A stretch of 5,065 bases of DNA. Source: Flavobacteriaceae bacterium (GTDB lineage: Bacteria > Bacteroidota > Bacteroidia > Flavobacteriales > Flavobacteriaceae). The position numbers and the translations under genes were made by a program. The stretch is from assembly GCA_014763515.1 (NCBI GenBank), contig JACXVH010000122.1:1-5065 (forward strand), written 5' to 3'. Below the pieces are notes generated by a model that saw only the letters and a program-made list of their open reading frames with translations, was not told the origin of the DNA and searched no databases. Shown in pieces: positions 1 to 5,065 of this stretch. Within the stretch, counting starts at the first letter, position 1. Every line of letters begins with the position of its first letter.

Positions 1-447
1 AAAGAATTAGTTGTAGGAACTCACGGACGCTCTATTTATAAAGTTGATGTTTCTAAATTAGAAAGTTTGAATTCAGAAAATTTAGAAAAAACTTTGTTTT
101 TGTTCAAGATTGATGATATAAAACTATCAAAACATTGGGGAAATAAAAATTATAGTTGGGAAGATTTTTTTGAACCAAATGTAGATTTTTGGATATATAG
201 TAATATTGAGAAACAATCGAAGTTTGAAGTTTTAGATAGTAATAATAAAGTGATTTTTTCGGAAAATGTCTCACTAAAAAAAGGGCTTAATAGAGTTGCA
301 TATAATTTAACTTATTCTAACAAATATTTAGGTAAAAATCACAAGGTAGCAAAAGCTGAAAACGGAAAATTTTATCTAGTTTCAGGAAGTTATAACTTTA
401 AAATTGAAGGACAAAAAATAAATTTTGAGATTTTGGAATCTAAATAA
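1..447 (+). CDS. 3' end of a sortilin/VPS10-like BNR beta-propeller protein (partial)
   Basis: The reading frame is open from base 1 to the TAA at 445-447, giving 148 C-terminal residues; the 5' end lies outside the window. Residues 3-14 (LVVGTHGRSIYK) match the closing blade motif, GTHGRxIY/W, of the large secreted BNR/sortilin-type propeller proteins common in Bacteroidota, often annotated as glycosyl hydrolase or VPS10-domain protein. What follows looks like the usual C-terminal beta-sandwich tail: a stretch with KGLNRVAYNLTY near residues 92-103, then a lysine-rich segment and GKFYLVSGSYNFKIEG near residues 122-137. The TTG at 67 could be read as a start but sits inside the frame and follows the conserved motif, so it is not used as one. 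No catalytic residues can be identified in this fragment, and the family's enzymatic role is poorly defined. Codon use is more AT-rich than in the sdh genes. Family placement is moderately certain; function is unknown. Confidence 0.72.
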   Translation, partial: KELVVGTHGRSIYKVDVSKLESLNSENLEKTLFLFKIDDIKLSKHWGNKNYSWEDFFEPNVDFWIYSNIEKQSKFEVLDSNNKVIFSENVSLKKGLNRVAYNLTYSNKYLGKNHKVAKAENGKFYLVSGSYNFKIEGQKINFEILESK

Positions 448-469
448 AAATCAAACTAATTTGTTTTTT
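446..469 (+). terminator. Weak AT-rich intrinsic terminator after the propeller gene
   Basis: CAAA (452-455) pairs with TTTG (460-463) around a CTAA loop. After one T-T mismatch, AAAAA (446-450) can pair with TTTTT (465-469), and the 3' arm is itself the U-tract. The hairpin begins inside the stop codon, as terminators of AT-rich genomes often do. It has only one G-C pair on each side of the loop... in total a single C-G closing pair, so its strength is doubtful. Confidence 0.4.
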
Positions 470-635
470 AATAAGTTTCATTAAATCCGTTTTCAATTAT
501 AATTGTTAGCCGAATAATCAAGAAATTTAAAACTTAAAATTTGCTAAATATGTATATATGATTTAGTAATGCTTTGTAATCGATTGATTTTATTTGGGTT
601 AAACACATTTTAAATTCATTATAAATTAGAGCTAA

Positions 636-663
636 AAGGTTGTAGTGTAAATGAAATAACCTT
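636..663 (+). promoter_or_regulatory. Inverted repeat overlapping the sdh promoter (possible operator)
   Basis: AAGGTT at 636-641 and AACCTT at 658-663 form a perfect 6-base dyad separated by 16 bases. The left arm overlaps the TTG of the candidate -33 element and the right arm ends at the first base of the -7 box, so a bound dimer would cover the core promoter. With 6-base arms in AT-rich DNA this could be chance. No specific regulator is recognised. Confidence 0.25.
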
Positions 664-670
664 ATTTTTG
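640..670 (+). promoter_or_regulatory. Candidate sigma-A type promoter of the sdhCAB operon
   Basis: TATTTTTG at 663-670 is an exact match to the Bacteroidota -7 box TAnnTTTG. A TTG at 640-642 lies 20 bases upstream, within the 17-23 base spacing known for Flavobacterium promoters. Transcription would begin near 675-678, leaving an untranslated leader of about 30 bases before the sdhC start at 706. I checked the other TTTG occurrences in the 448-705 gap and none is preceded by a correctly spaced TA. The assignment rests on consensus alone. Confidence 0.6.
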
Positions 671-705
671 TTTGATTTTAATAAAACTATCACATCAAAT
701 AAATT

Positions 706-1581
706 ATGGCAAAATCAGCGCTTTTAAAGTCATCTATTGCAAAAAAATACTGGATGGCTCTTACAGGTTTATTTTTATGCTTGTTTTTGGTAGGTCACTT
801 ACTAGGTAATTTACAATTATTAATGCCAAATGCTCATCAGAAATTTAATGAGTATGCATTATTTATGACCACAAATCCTGCAGTAAAAATTCTTTCTTAC
901 GTTACGTACATTTCAATTTTGTTTCATGCTGTTGACGGTTTCTTGTTAACATTGCAAAACAAAAAAGCGAGACCAGTAGCTTATGCTAAATCAAATCCAG
1001 CTGCAAATAGTGGATTCGCTTCAAGAAACATGGCGATCTTAGGAACATTAATTTTAGTGTTTATTGTTACTCACATGGTTAACTTCTGGGCTAAAATGCA
1101 TTTTGATAAAAAAATGCCTTTAATGACAATTGGAATAGTATTACCAGGACAACCAGAACCAAAAGATTTTTATGTTGGTACTCAAGTTGGTCAATATTAT
1201 ATGGTTGATCAAGTTTTAGCTGATGGAGAAAAAGATGATGCGGCTAATCCAATGATGAAAAAACAGATGAAGCTTGTTGGTACAGATATGTATAATGTGA
1301 ATGCAAATGTAAAAGTGGGTTCTGTTTACAAAGATTTATATAAAATAACTGTTGATTTCTTTAAAGATCCCAAAATTGGAATCTTTGCAACATTAGGCTA
1401 TGTGTTGGCAATGTTTGTTTTAGCTTTTCACTTATGGCATGGTTTCCAAAGTGCATTTCAATCATTAGGAGTAAATAACAAATTTACACCAACAATTAAA
1501 TTGGTTGGTAAAGTTTTTGCAATTGTAGTGCCTCTATTATTTGCAATTATTCCTCTTTATATTCATTTTGTTTTAAAATAA
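706..1581 (+). CDS. sdhC: Succinate dehydrogenase cytochrome b subunit SdhC (type B, di-haem)
   Basis: This is the membrane anchor of complex II (b558 family); it carries two b haems and reduces menaquinone with electrons from SdhB. Five hydrophobic helices are visible at about residues 16-38, 60-83, 107-129, 224-247 and 264-288. Histidines in the positions of the four family haem ligands are H31 (GHLLGN), H74 (FHAVDG), H123 (THMVNF) and H242 (FHLWHG); by analogy with Bacillus SdhC and Wolinella FrdC, H31/H123 would hold the distal haem and H74/H242 the proximal one. Basic loops between helices 2-3 and 4-5 point to a cytoplasmic N terminus. At 291 residues it is longer than the usual 200-256, because the predicted periplasmic loop between helices 3 and 4 spans about residues 130-223. 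The ATG at 706 is preceded by AAATT and no Shine-Dalgarno, and starts directly before the expected amphipathic N terminus. It is the first gene of sdhCAB, 15 bases before sdhA. Confidence 0.96.
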   Translation: MAKSALLKSSIAKKYWMALTGLFLCLFLVGHLLGNLQLLMPNAHQKFNEYALFMTTNPAVKILSYVTYISILFHAVDGFLLTLQNKKARPVAYAKSNPAANSGFASRNMAILGTLILVFIVTHMVNFWAKMHFDKKMPLMTIGIVLPGQPEPKDFYVGTQVGQYYMVDQVLADGEKDDAANPMMKKQMKLVGTDMYNVNANVKVGSVYKDLYKITVDFFKDPKIGIFATLGYVLAMFVLAFHLWHGFQSAFQSLGVNNKFTPTIKLVGKVFAIVVPLLFAIIPLYIHFVLK

Positions 1582-1596
1582 TCAATACTTACAATT

Positions 1597-3606
1597 ATGA
1601 AGTTAGATTCTAGAATACCAGAAGGACCATTAAAAGACAAATGGACTAATCATAAAAATCATTTAAAATTAGTTGCTCCTAATAACCGTCCTAAAATCGA
1701 TGTAATTGTTGTGGGTACTGGTTTAGCTGGAGCTTCGGCAGCAGCTTCATTAGGAGAAATGGGATATAATGTAAAAGCATTTTGTTTTCAAGATTCTCCA
1801 CGTCGTGCTCACTCTATTGCAGCGCAAGGAGGTATTAACGCAGCAAAAAATTATCAAAACGATGGAGATTCAATCTATCGTTTATTCTACGATACAATTA
1901 AAGGTGGTGACTACCGTGCTCGTGAGGCAAATGTTCACCGTTTAGCAGAAGTTTCAGGAAATATTATTGATCAATGTGTAGCTCAAGGTGTTCCTTTTGC
2001 TCGTGAATATGGAGGAATGTTAGATAACCGTTCGTTTGGCGGGGTACAAGTACAACGTACTTTTTATGCAGCTGGACAAACAGGTCAACAATTGTTGTTA
2101 GGAGCTTACTCAGCTTTATCTCGTCAAATTGGTTTAGGACGTGTAAAAATGTACAACCGTCATGAAATGCTAGAATTAGTAAAAGTTGATGGTAAAGCTC
2201 GCGGAATTATTGCTCGTAACTTAGTTACTGGTGAAATTGAAAGACATTCAGCACATGCTGTAATTATCGCTTCAGGCGGTTATGGAAATGTTTATTTCCT
2301 TTCTACAAACGCAATGGGAAGTAATGTTACAGCTTCATGGAAAATCCATAAGCAAGGTGCTTTATTTGCAAATCCTTGTTATGTTCAAATTCACCCAACT
2401 TGTATTCCTGTTCACGGCACAAACCAATCTAAATTAACGTTAATGTCTGAGTCATTACGTAACTCAGGACGTATTTGGGTTCCTAAGAAAAAAGAAGATG
2501 CTGAAGCGATTAGAGCAGGTAAATTAAAACCAACTCAAATTGCTGAAGAAGATAGAGATTATTACTTAGAAAGAAGATATCCAGCTTTTGGTAACTTAGT
2601 TCCTCGTGATGTTGCTTCACGTGCAGCAAAAGAACGTTGTGATGCAGGATATGGAATTGAAGCTAATGATACTCAAGAAGGGGTTTACTTAGATTTCTCT
2701 ACTGAAATTAAAAATAAAGGTAAAGAAGTAGCTTATGCAAGAGGTAACCATAATCCATCTGAGGAAGAGATTATCAAATTAGGTAAAGAATGGATTGAAG
2801 AAAAATATGGTAATTTATTCCAAATGTATCAGAAAATTACTAATGAAAATCCATATGAAACTCCAATGAAAATATATCCTGCTGTGCATTATACTATGGG
2901 AGGTGTTTGGGTTGATTATAATTTACAATCTACAATTCCAGGTTGTTTCGTTGCAGGGGAGGCTAATTTCTCGGATCACGGAGCAAATCGTTTAGGAGCT
3001 TCTGCATTAATGCAAGGTTTAGCTGATGGATATTTTGTATTGCCTTATACTGTTTCTAACTATCTAGCTGATGAAATTCGTACAGGTAAAATCTCAACTG
3101 ATTTACCAGAATTCGTTGAGGCTGAAAACAGAGTTAAAGGTCAAATTGATACTTTCTTGAATAATAATGGTTCTAAATCGGTTGATCATTTCCATAAAAA
3201 ATTAGGTCACATTATGTGGAATAAAGTAGGAATGGCTCGTAATGAAAAAGGGTTAAAAGAAGCGATTGAAGAAATTGCTCAATTAAAAGAGGAATTCCAT
3301 AAAGATGTGTTTGTTCCAGGAAGTGCCGACGAACTTAACCCTGAATTAGAAAAAGCACTTCGTGTGGCTGACTTTATTGAATTAGGTCAATTAATGGCTA
3401 TGGATGCTTTACAACGTAAAGAATCTTGTGGAGGTCACTTTAGAGAAGAATATCAAGATGCAGAAGGAGAAACATTACGTGATGATGAAAATTTCTCATT
3501 CGTTGGAGCTTGGGAATATAAAGGAGACGACATCAGTAAAGAAGAATTACACAAAGAAGAATTGAAATACGAATTCATCAAAATAGCAGCTAGAAATTAT
3601 AAATAG
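1597..3606 (+). CDS. sdhA: Succinate dehydrogenase flavoprotein subunit SdhA
   Basis: Catalytic subunit of complex II on the cytoplasmic face: succinate is oxidised to fumarate at FAD and electrons pass to SdhB. The 669 residues contain the FAD-binding fold with GTGLAG at 40-45, the [10 protein letters not shown] segment whose H72 matches the histidine that binds FAD covalently, a capping domain near 275-385, and the C-terminal flavoprotein domain from about 533. Active-site equivalents are visible: H266 (IHPTC), S284-E285, R337 (VPRDVASR), H431 (HYTMGG) and R465 (HGANRLG). About 35 residues precede the FAD motif, more than in E. coli SdhA. The spacing from H266 to S284-E285 is six residues longer than in the E. 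coli enzyme, and Ser replaces the usual Thr. Both fit the Bacteroidota type B group as I know it. Start ATG at 1597 follows sdhC by 15 bases with ACAATT and no Shine-Dalgarno, suggesting cotranscription. Without neighbours a fumarate reductase flavoprotein would be the alternative. Confidence 0.97.
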   Translation: MKLDSRIPEGPLKDKWTNHKNHLKLVAPNNRPKIDVIVVGTGLAGASAAASLGEMGYNVKAFCFQDSPRRAHSIAAQGGINAAKNYQNDGDSIYRLFYDTIKGGDYRAREANVHRLAEVSGNIIDQCVAQGVPFAREYGGMLDNRSFGGVQVQRTFYAAGQTGQQLLLGAYSALSRQIGLGRVKMYNRHEMLELVKVDGKARGIIARNLVTGEIERHSAHAVIIASGGYGNVYFLSTNAMGSNVTASWKIHKQGALFANPCYVQIHPTCIPVHGTNQSKLTLMSESLRNSGRIWVPKKKEDAEAIRAGKLKPTQIAEEDRDYYLERRYPAFGNLVPRDVASRAAKERCDAGYGIEANDTQEGVYLDFSTEIKNKGKEVAYARGNHNPSEEEIIKLGKEWIEEKYGNLFQMYQKITNENPYETPMKIYPAVHYTMGGVWVDYNLQSTIPGCFVAGEANFSDHGANRLGASALMQGLADGYFVLPYTVSNYLADEIRTGKISTDLPEFVEAENRVKGQIDTFLNNNGSKSVDHFHKKLGHIMWNKVGMARNEKGLKEAIEEIAQLKEEFHKDVFVPGSADELNPELEKALRVADFIELGQLMAMDALQRKESCGGHFREEYQDAEGETLRDDENFSFVGAWEYKGDDISKEELHKEELKYEFIKIAARNYK

Positions 3607-3683
3607 TAGTTAGTCATTAGTAAAAAGTAAATAGTAATTGGTTTTAAAATTTACAAATCACTAAAGGCTCATCACTAATCACT
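3605..3683 (+). repeat. Imperfect inverted repeat in the sdhA-sdhB spacer
   Basis: The arms 3605-3620 and 3668-3683 are complementary at 12 of 16 positions, with a continuous core TTAGT (3610-3614) against ACTAA (3674-3678). The left arm begins within the sdhA stop codon. The 47-base interval holds short degenerate repeats TAGTAA (3618-3623), AAGTAA (3625-3630) and TAGTAA (3632-3637). There is no T-tract after the right arm, so it is not a standard terminator; it could stabilise or process the sdh mRNA, or be a decayed intergenic repeat. Confidence 0.4.
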
Positions 3684-3697
3684 TAATAAGAAAAATT

Positions 3698-4456
3698 ATG
3701 GCTTCAAAAAACATCAATATAAATCTAAAAATTTGGCGTCAAAAAAACGCTAAAGATAAAGGACAACTAGAAACTTATAAATTGGATAACGTTTCTACAG
3801 ATAGTTCATTTTTAGAAATGCTTGATCAATTGAACGAACAATTGGTTAACGAAAGAAAAGAACCAGTAGCATTTGACCACGATTGTCGTGAAGGAATTTG
3901 TGGTATGTGTTCATTATATATTAATGGACGTGCTCACGGACCAGATACAGGAATTACAACTTGTCAATTACACATGCGTATGTTCAACGATGGTGATACT
4001 ATTTATGTAGAACCATGGAGAAGTAAAGCGTTTCCTGTAATTAAAGATTTAGTTGTAGATAGAAGTGCTTTCGATAGAATTCAACAAGCGGGTGGTTTCG
4101 TTTCTGTGAATACATCTGGAAATACTATCGATGCAAATGCAATTCCAGTGCCTAAGGCAGATGCAGACAAAGCTTTTGAAGCTGCTGCTTGTATAGGTTG
4201 CGGTGCTTGTGTTGCTACATGTAAAAATGGTTCAGCAATGTTATTCGTAGGAGCAAAAGTTTCTCAATATGCATTATTACCTCAAGGTAAAGTTGAAGCA
4301 ACACAACGTGTTTTAAACATGGTACGTCAAATGGATGAAGAAGGATTTGGAAACTGTACAAATACAGGTGCTTGTGAAATCGAATGTCCTAAAGGTATTT
4401 CATTAGAAAATATCGCACGTATGAACCGTGAATATTTATCGGCAAGTTTAAAATAA
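3698..4456 (+). CDS. sdhB: Succinate dehydrogenase iron-sulfur subunit SdhB
   Basis: Electron-transfer subunit linking the SdhA flavin to the SdhC haems. The 252 residues hold an N-terminal ferredoxin fold with [2Fe-2S] ligands C63, C68, C71 (CREGICGMC) and C89. The C-terminal domain has C165, C168, C171 (CIGCGAC) plus C230 for [4Fe-4S], and C175, C220 and C226 for [3Fe-4S]; the C220-C226-C230 spacing is identical to E. coli SdhB. A cysteine at each expected [3Fe-4S] position indicates a succinate dehydrogenase or fumarate reductase rather than an unrelated ferredoxin. Two differences stand out: C71 to C89 is 18 residues instead of the 12 in E. coli, and the proline usually after the C175-equivalent cysteine is lysine. 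Start ATG at 3698 is preceded by AAAAATT without a Shine-Dalgarno. The gene lies 91 bases after sdhA and is followed by a REP-like hairpin and a strong terminator, so it ends the operon. Confidence 0.97.
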   Translation: MASKNININLKIWRQKNAKDKGQLETYKLDNVSTDSSFLEMLDQLNEQLVNERKEPVAFDHDCREGICGMCSLYINGRAHGPDTGITTCQLHMRMFNDGDTIYVEPWRSKAFPVIKDLVVDRSAFDRIQQAGGFVSVNTSGNTIDANAIPVPKADADKAFEAAACIGCGACVATCKNGSAMLFVGAKVSQYALLPQGKVEATQRVLNMVRQMDEEGFGNCTNTGACEIECPKGISLENIARMNREYLSASLK

Positions 4457-4464
4457 AACTATTT

Positions 4465-4490
4465 GTCATTCTGAACTTGTTTCAGAATCT
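4465..4490. repeat. REP-like palindromic element (flavobacterial intergenic hairpin)
   Basis: ATTCTGAA (4468-4475) and TTCAGAAT (4481-4488) form a perfect 8-base-pair stem around the 5-base loop CTTGT, flanked by GTC on the left and CT on the right. From memory, this hairpin sequence recurs in intergenic DNA of many Flavobacteriia; I cannot count copies here. It sits between the sdhB stop and the terminator, a usual place for REP-type elements. It has no T-tract of its own; it may protect the 3' end of the sdh mRNA. Confidence 0.65.
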
Positions 4491-4496
4491 AAATAT

Positions 4497-4534
4497 AAAC
4501 CTGTTAGCTTTAATGTTAACAGGTTTCTTTTTTT
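4497..4534 (+). terminator. Strong intrinsic terminator of the sdhCAB operon
   Basis: AAACCTGTTA (4497-4506) is perfectly complementary to TAACAGGTTT (4517-4526), giving a 10-base-pair stem with a 10-base loop. It is followed by one C and seven T (4528-4534). The position, 40 bases after the sdhB stop and before the next gene, fits the end of the operon. The AAA on the left could also give some termination in the opposite direction, but no convergent gene is present. Confidence 0.88.
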
Positions 4535-4546
4535 CTATTACATTTG
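4516..4546 (+). promoter_or_regulatory. Candidate promoter of the omega-amidase gene, overlapping the terminator
   Basis: TACATTTG at 4539-4546 matches TAnnTTTG exactly. The -33 position, 20 bases upstream, has TTA (4516-4518), a two-of-three match to TTG, which lies at the start of the 3' arm of the sdh terminator. Transcription would start near 4551-4554, leaving an untranslated leader of only about 12-15 bases before the ATG at 4566. The weak -33 lowers confidence. Confidence 0.45.
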
Positions 4547-4565
4547 TAAAAATTAAAACTTTTCT

Positions 4566-5065
4566 ATGAAAGTAGCTATTCTTCAAACCGATTTAGTTTG
4601 GGAAAATCCAATATATAACCGATTAACTATAGAAAGTAAAGTACTTTCATCTGATAAAAAATTCGATTTATTGGTTTTACCTGAAATGTTTACTTCTGGG
4701 TTTACTATGAATCCTGAGTGCGTTGCTGAAACCATGCAAGGAGAAACTATTCAGTGGTTAAAAAGTTTGGCTAAACAAAAGAAAACAGCAATTATAGGAA
4801 GTTTAGTAATTCAAGAAGAAAATCAATATTACAATCGTTTGGTTTTTGTAACACCAAAAGGTGTAGTACAACATTATAACAAACGTCATTTATTTACTTT
4901 AGCTGGCGAAGAAAAGGTATATACTAAAGGAACAGAAAGAGTAATTTTTGAATATAAAGATTGGAAAATTTGTCCGCAAGTTTGTTACGATTTACGTTTT
5001 CCTGTTTTTGTAAGAAATGTTGAAAATTATGATTTATTAGTTTATGTTGCCAATTGGCCAAAAGT
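4566..5065 (+). CDS. Nitrilase-family omega-amidase, YafV/Nit2-like (5' part, cut by window end)
   Basis: The frame is open from the ATG at 4566 to the window end: 166 codons plus two bases. The carbon-nitrogen hydrolase fold is recognisable from MKVAILQTDLVWENP at the N terminus. The Glu-Lys-Cys catalytic triad is complete: E40 in LPEMFTSGFTM, K106 in HYNKRHLF and C140 in QVCYDLRFP, followed by YDLLVYVANWP. These motifs fit the YafV/Nit2 branch, cytoplasmic omega-amidases that hydrolyse alpha-ketoglutaramate and the 2-oxo acid amide of methionine, to 2-oxoglutarate or 2-oxo-4-methylthiobutanoate, within metabolite repair and methionine salvage. The family usually has about 255 residues, so roughly 90 lie beyond the edge; this is not a pseudogene. 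The sequence just before the start is T-rich (TTTTCT), unlike the AATT before the three sdh genes. A strong terminator separates it from sdhB, so it probably has its own transcript. The exact substrate is inferred from the family. Confidence 0.88.
   Translation, partial: MKVAILQTDLVWENPIYNRLTIESKVLSSDKKFDLLVLPEMFTSGFTMNPECVAETMQGETIQWLKSLAKQKKTAIIGSLVIQEENQYYNRLVFVTPKGVVQHYNKRHLFTLAGEEKVYTKGTERVIFEYKDWKICPQVCYDLRFPVFVRNVENYDLLVYVANWPK

Noticed and set aside
67..447. A separate 126-residue protein starting at TTG 67
   Set aside because: The frame is open back to base 1 and the upstream codons encode the LVVGTHGRSIYK propeller motif, so this is the end of a longer gene.
523..542. AAATTT repeated at 523-528 and 537-542 as an operator or terminator
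   Set aside because: AAATTT is self-complementary and common in such AT-rich DNA; there is no T-tract, promoter box or other supporting signal at this place.
593..596. TTTG in TTTATTTGGG as the -7 box of an earlier sdh promoter
   Set aside because: The required TA two bases before TTTG is TT here; the match at 663-670 is exact and better placed.
3618..3637. CRISPR-like or tandem repeat array in the sdhA-sdhB spacer
   Set aside because: The units are 6 bases, degenerate and few, with no regular spacers; they are better described as low-complexity AT-rich repeats.
706..4456. Loss of an sdhD gene from the operon
   Set aside because: SdhC has five helices and four haem-ligand histidines, the type B arrangement, which never has an SdhD subunit.
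4566..5065. Truncated nitrilase pseudogene
   Set aside because: The frame is intact with the full catalytic triad and simply runs off the window.
1..5065. tRNA, rRNA, insertion sequence, riboswitch or reverse-strand gene
   Set aside because: No cloverleaf, conserved rRNA segment, transposase motif, recognisable aptamer, or convincing minus-strand coding frame was seen.

Overview
The window looks like chromosomal DNA of a member of the Bacteroidota, most likely a Flavobacterium-like member of Flavobacteriia. The DNA is AT-rich, start codons lack Shine-Dalgarno sequences, and two intergenic regions carry the TAnnTTTG -7 box of Bacteroidota promoters. The proteins have flavobacterial character, and a REP-like hairpin of a kind I recall from flavobacterial intergenic DNA lies near the right end. 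All recognisable genes are on the + strand.

Layout: positions 1-447 hold the 3' end of a gene for a sortilin/VPS10-like (BNR beta-propeller) protein, followed by a weak AT-rich terminator hairpin. The 258-base gap at 448-705 holds a good promoter candidate (TTG-N20-TATTTTTG) with an inverted repeat lying across it, about 35 bases before the next gene. Positions 706-4456 are the complete sdhC-sdhA-sdhB operon: cytochrome b, flavoprotein and iron-sulfur subunits of a type B succinate:menaquinone oxidoreductase (respiratory complex II). The sdhA-sdhB gap of 91 bases contains AT-rich degenerate repeats and a long imperfect inverted repeat. After sdhB come a REP-like hairpin and a strong intrinsic terminator. 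A promoter-like sequence overlapping that terminator precedes a nitrilase-family omega-amidase gene (YafV/Nit2-like), which is cut by the window end after 166 codons.

How the genes work together: SdhA oxidises succinate to fumarate on a covalently bound FAD. Electrons pass through the [2Fe-2S], [4Fe-4S] and [3Fe-4S] clusters of SdhB to the di-haem five-helix SdhC, which reduces menaquinone in the membrane. All expected catalytic residues and metal or haem ligands are visible, so the complex should be functional. The flanking genes are not obviously connected to it. The omega-amidase probably belongs to metabolite repair or methionine salvage.

I see no undescribed multi-gene system here; this is core metabolism. 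The points most worth a second look are the roughly 90-residue predicted periplasmic insertion in SdhC, the insertions beside active-site and cluster motifs in SdhA and SdhB, the structured sdhA-sdhB spacer, the dyad over the sdh promoter, and the terminator-promoter overlap before the amidase gene.
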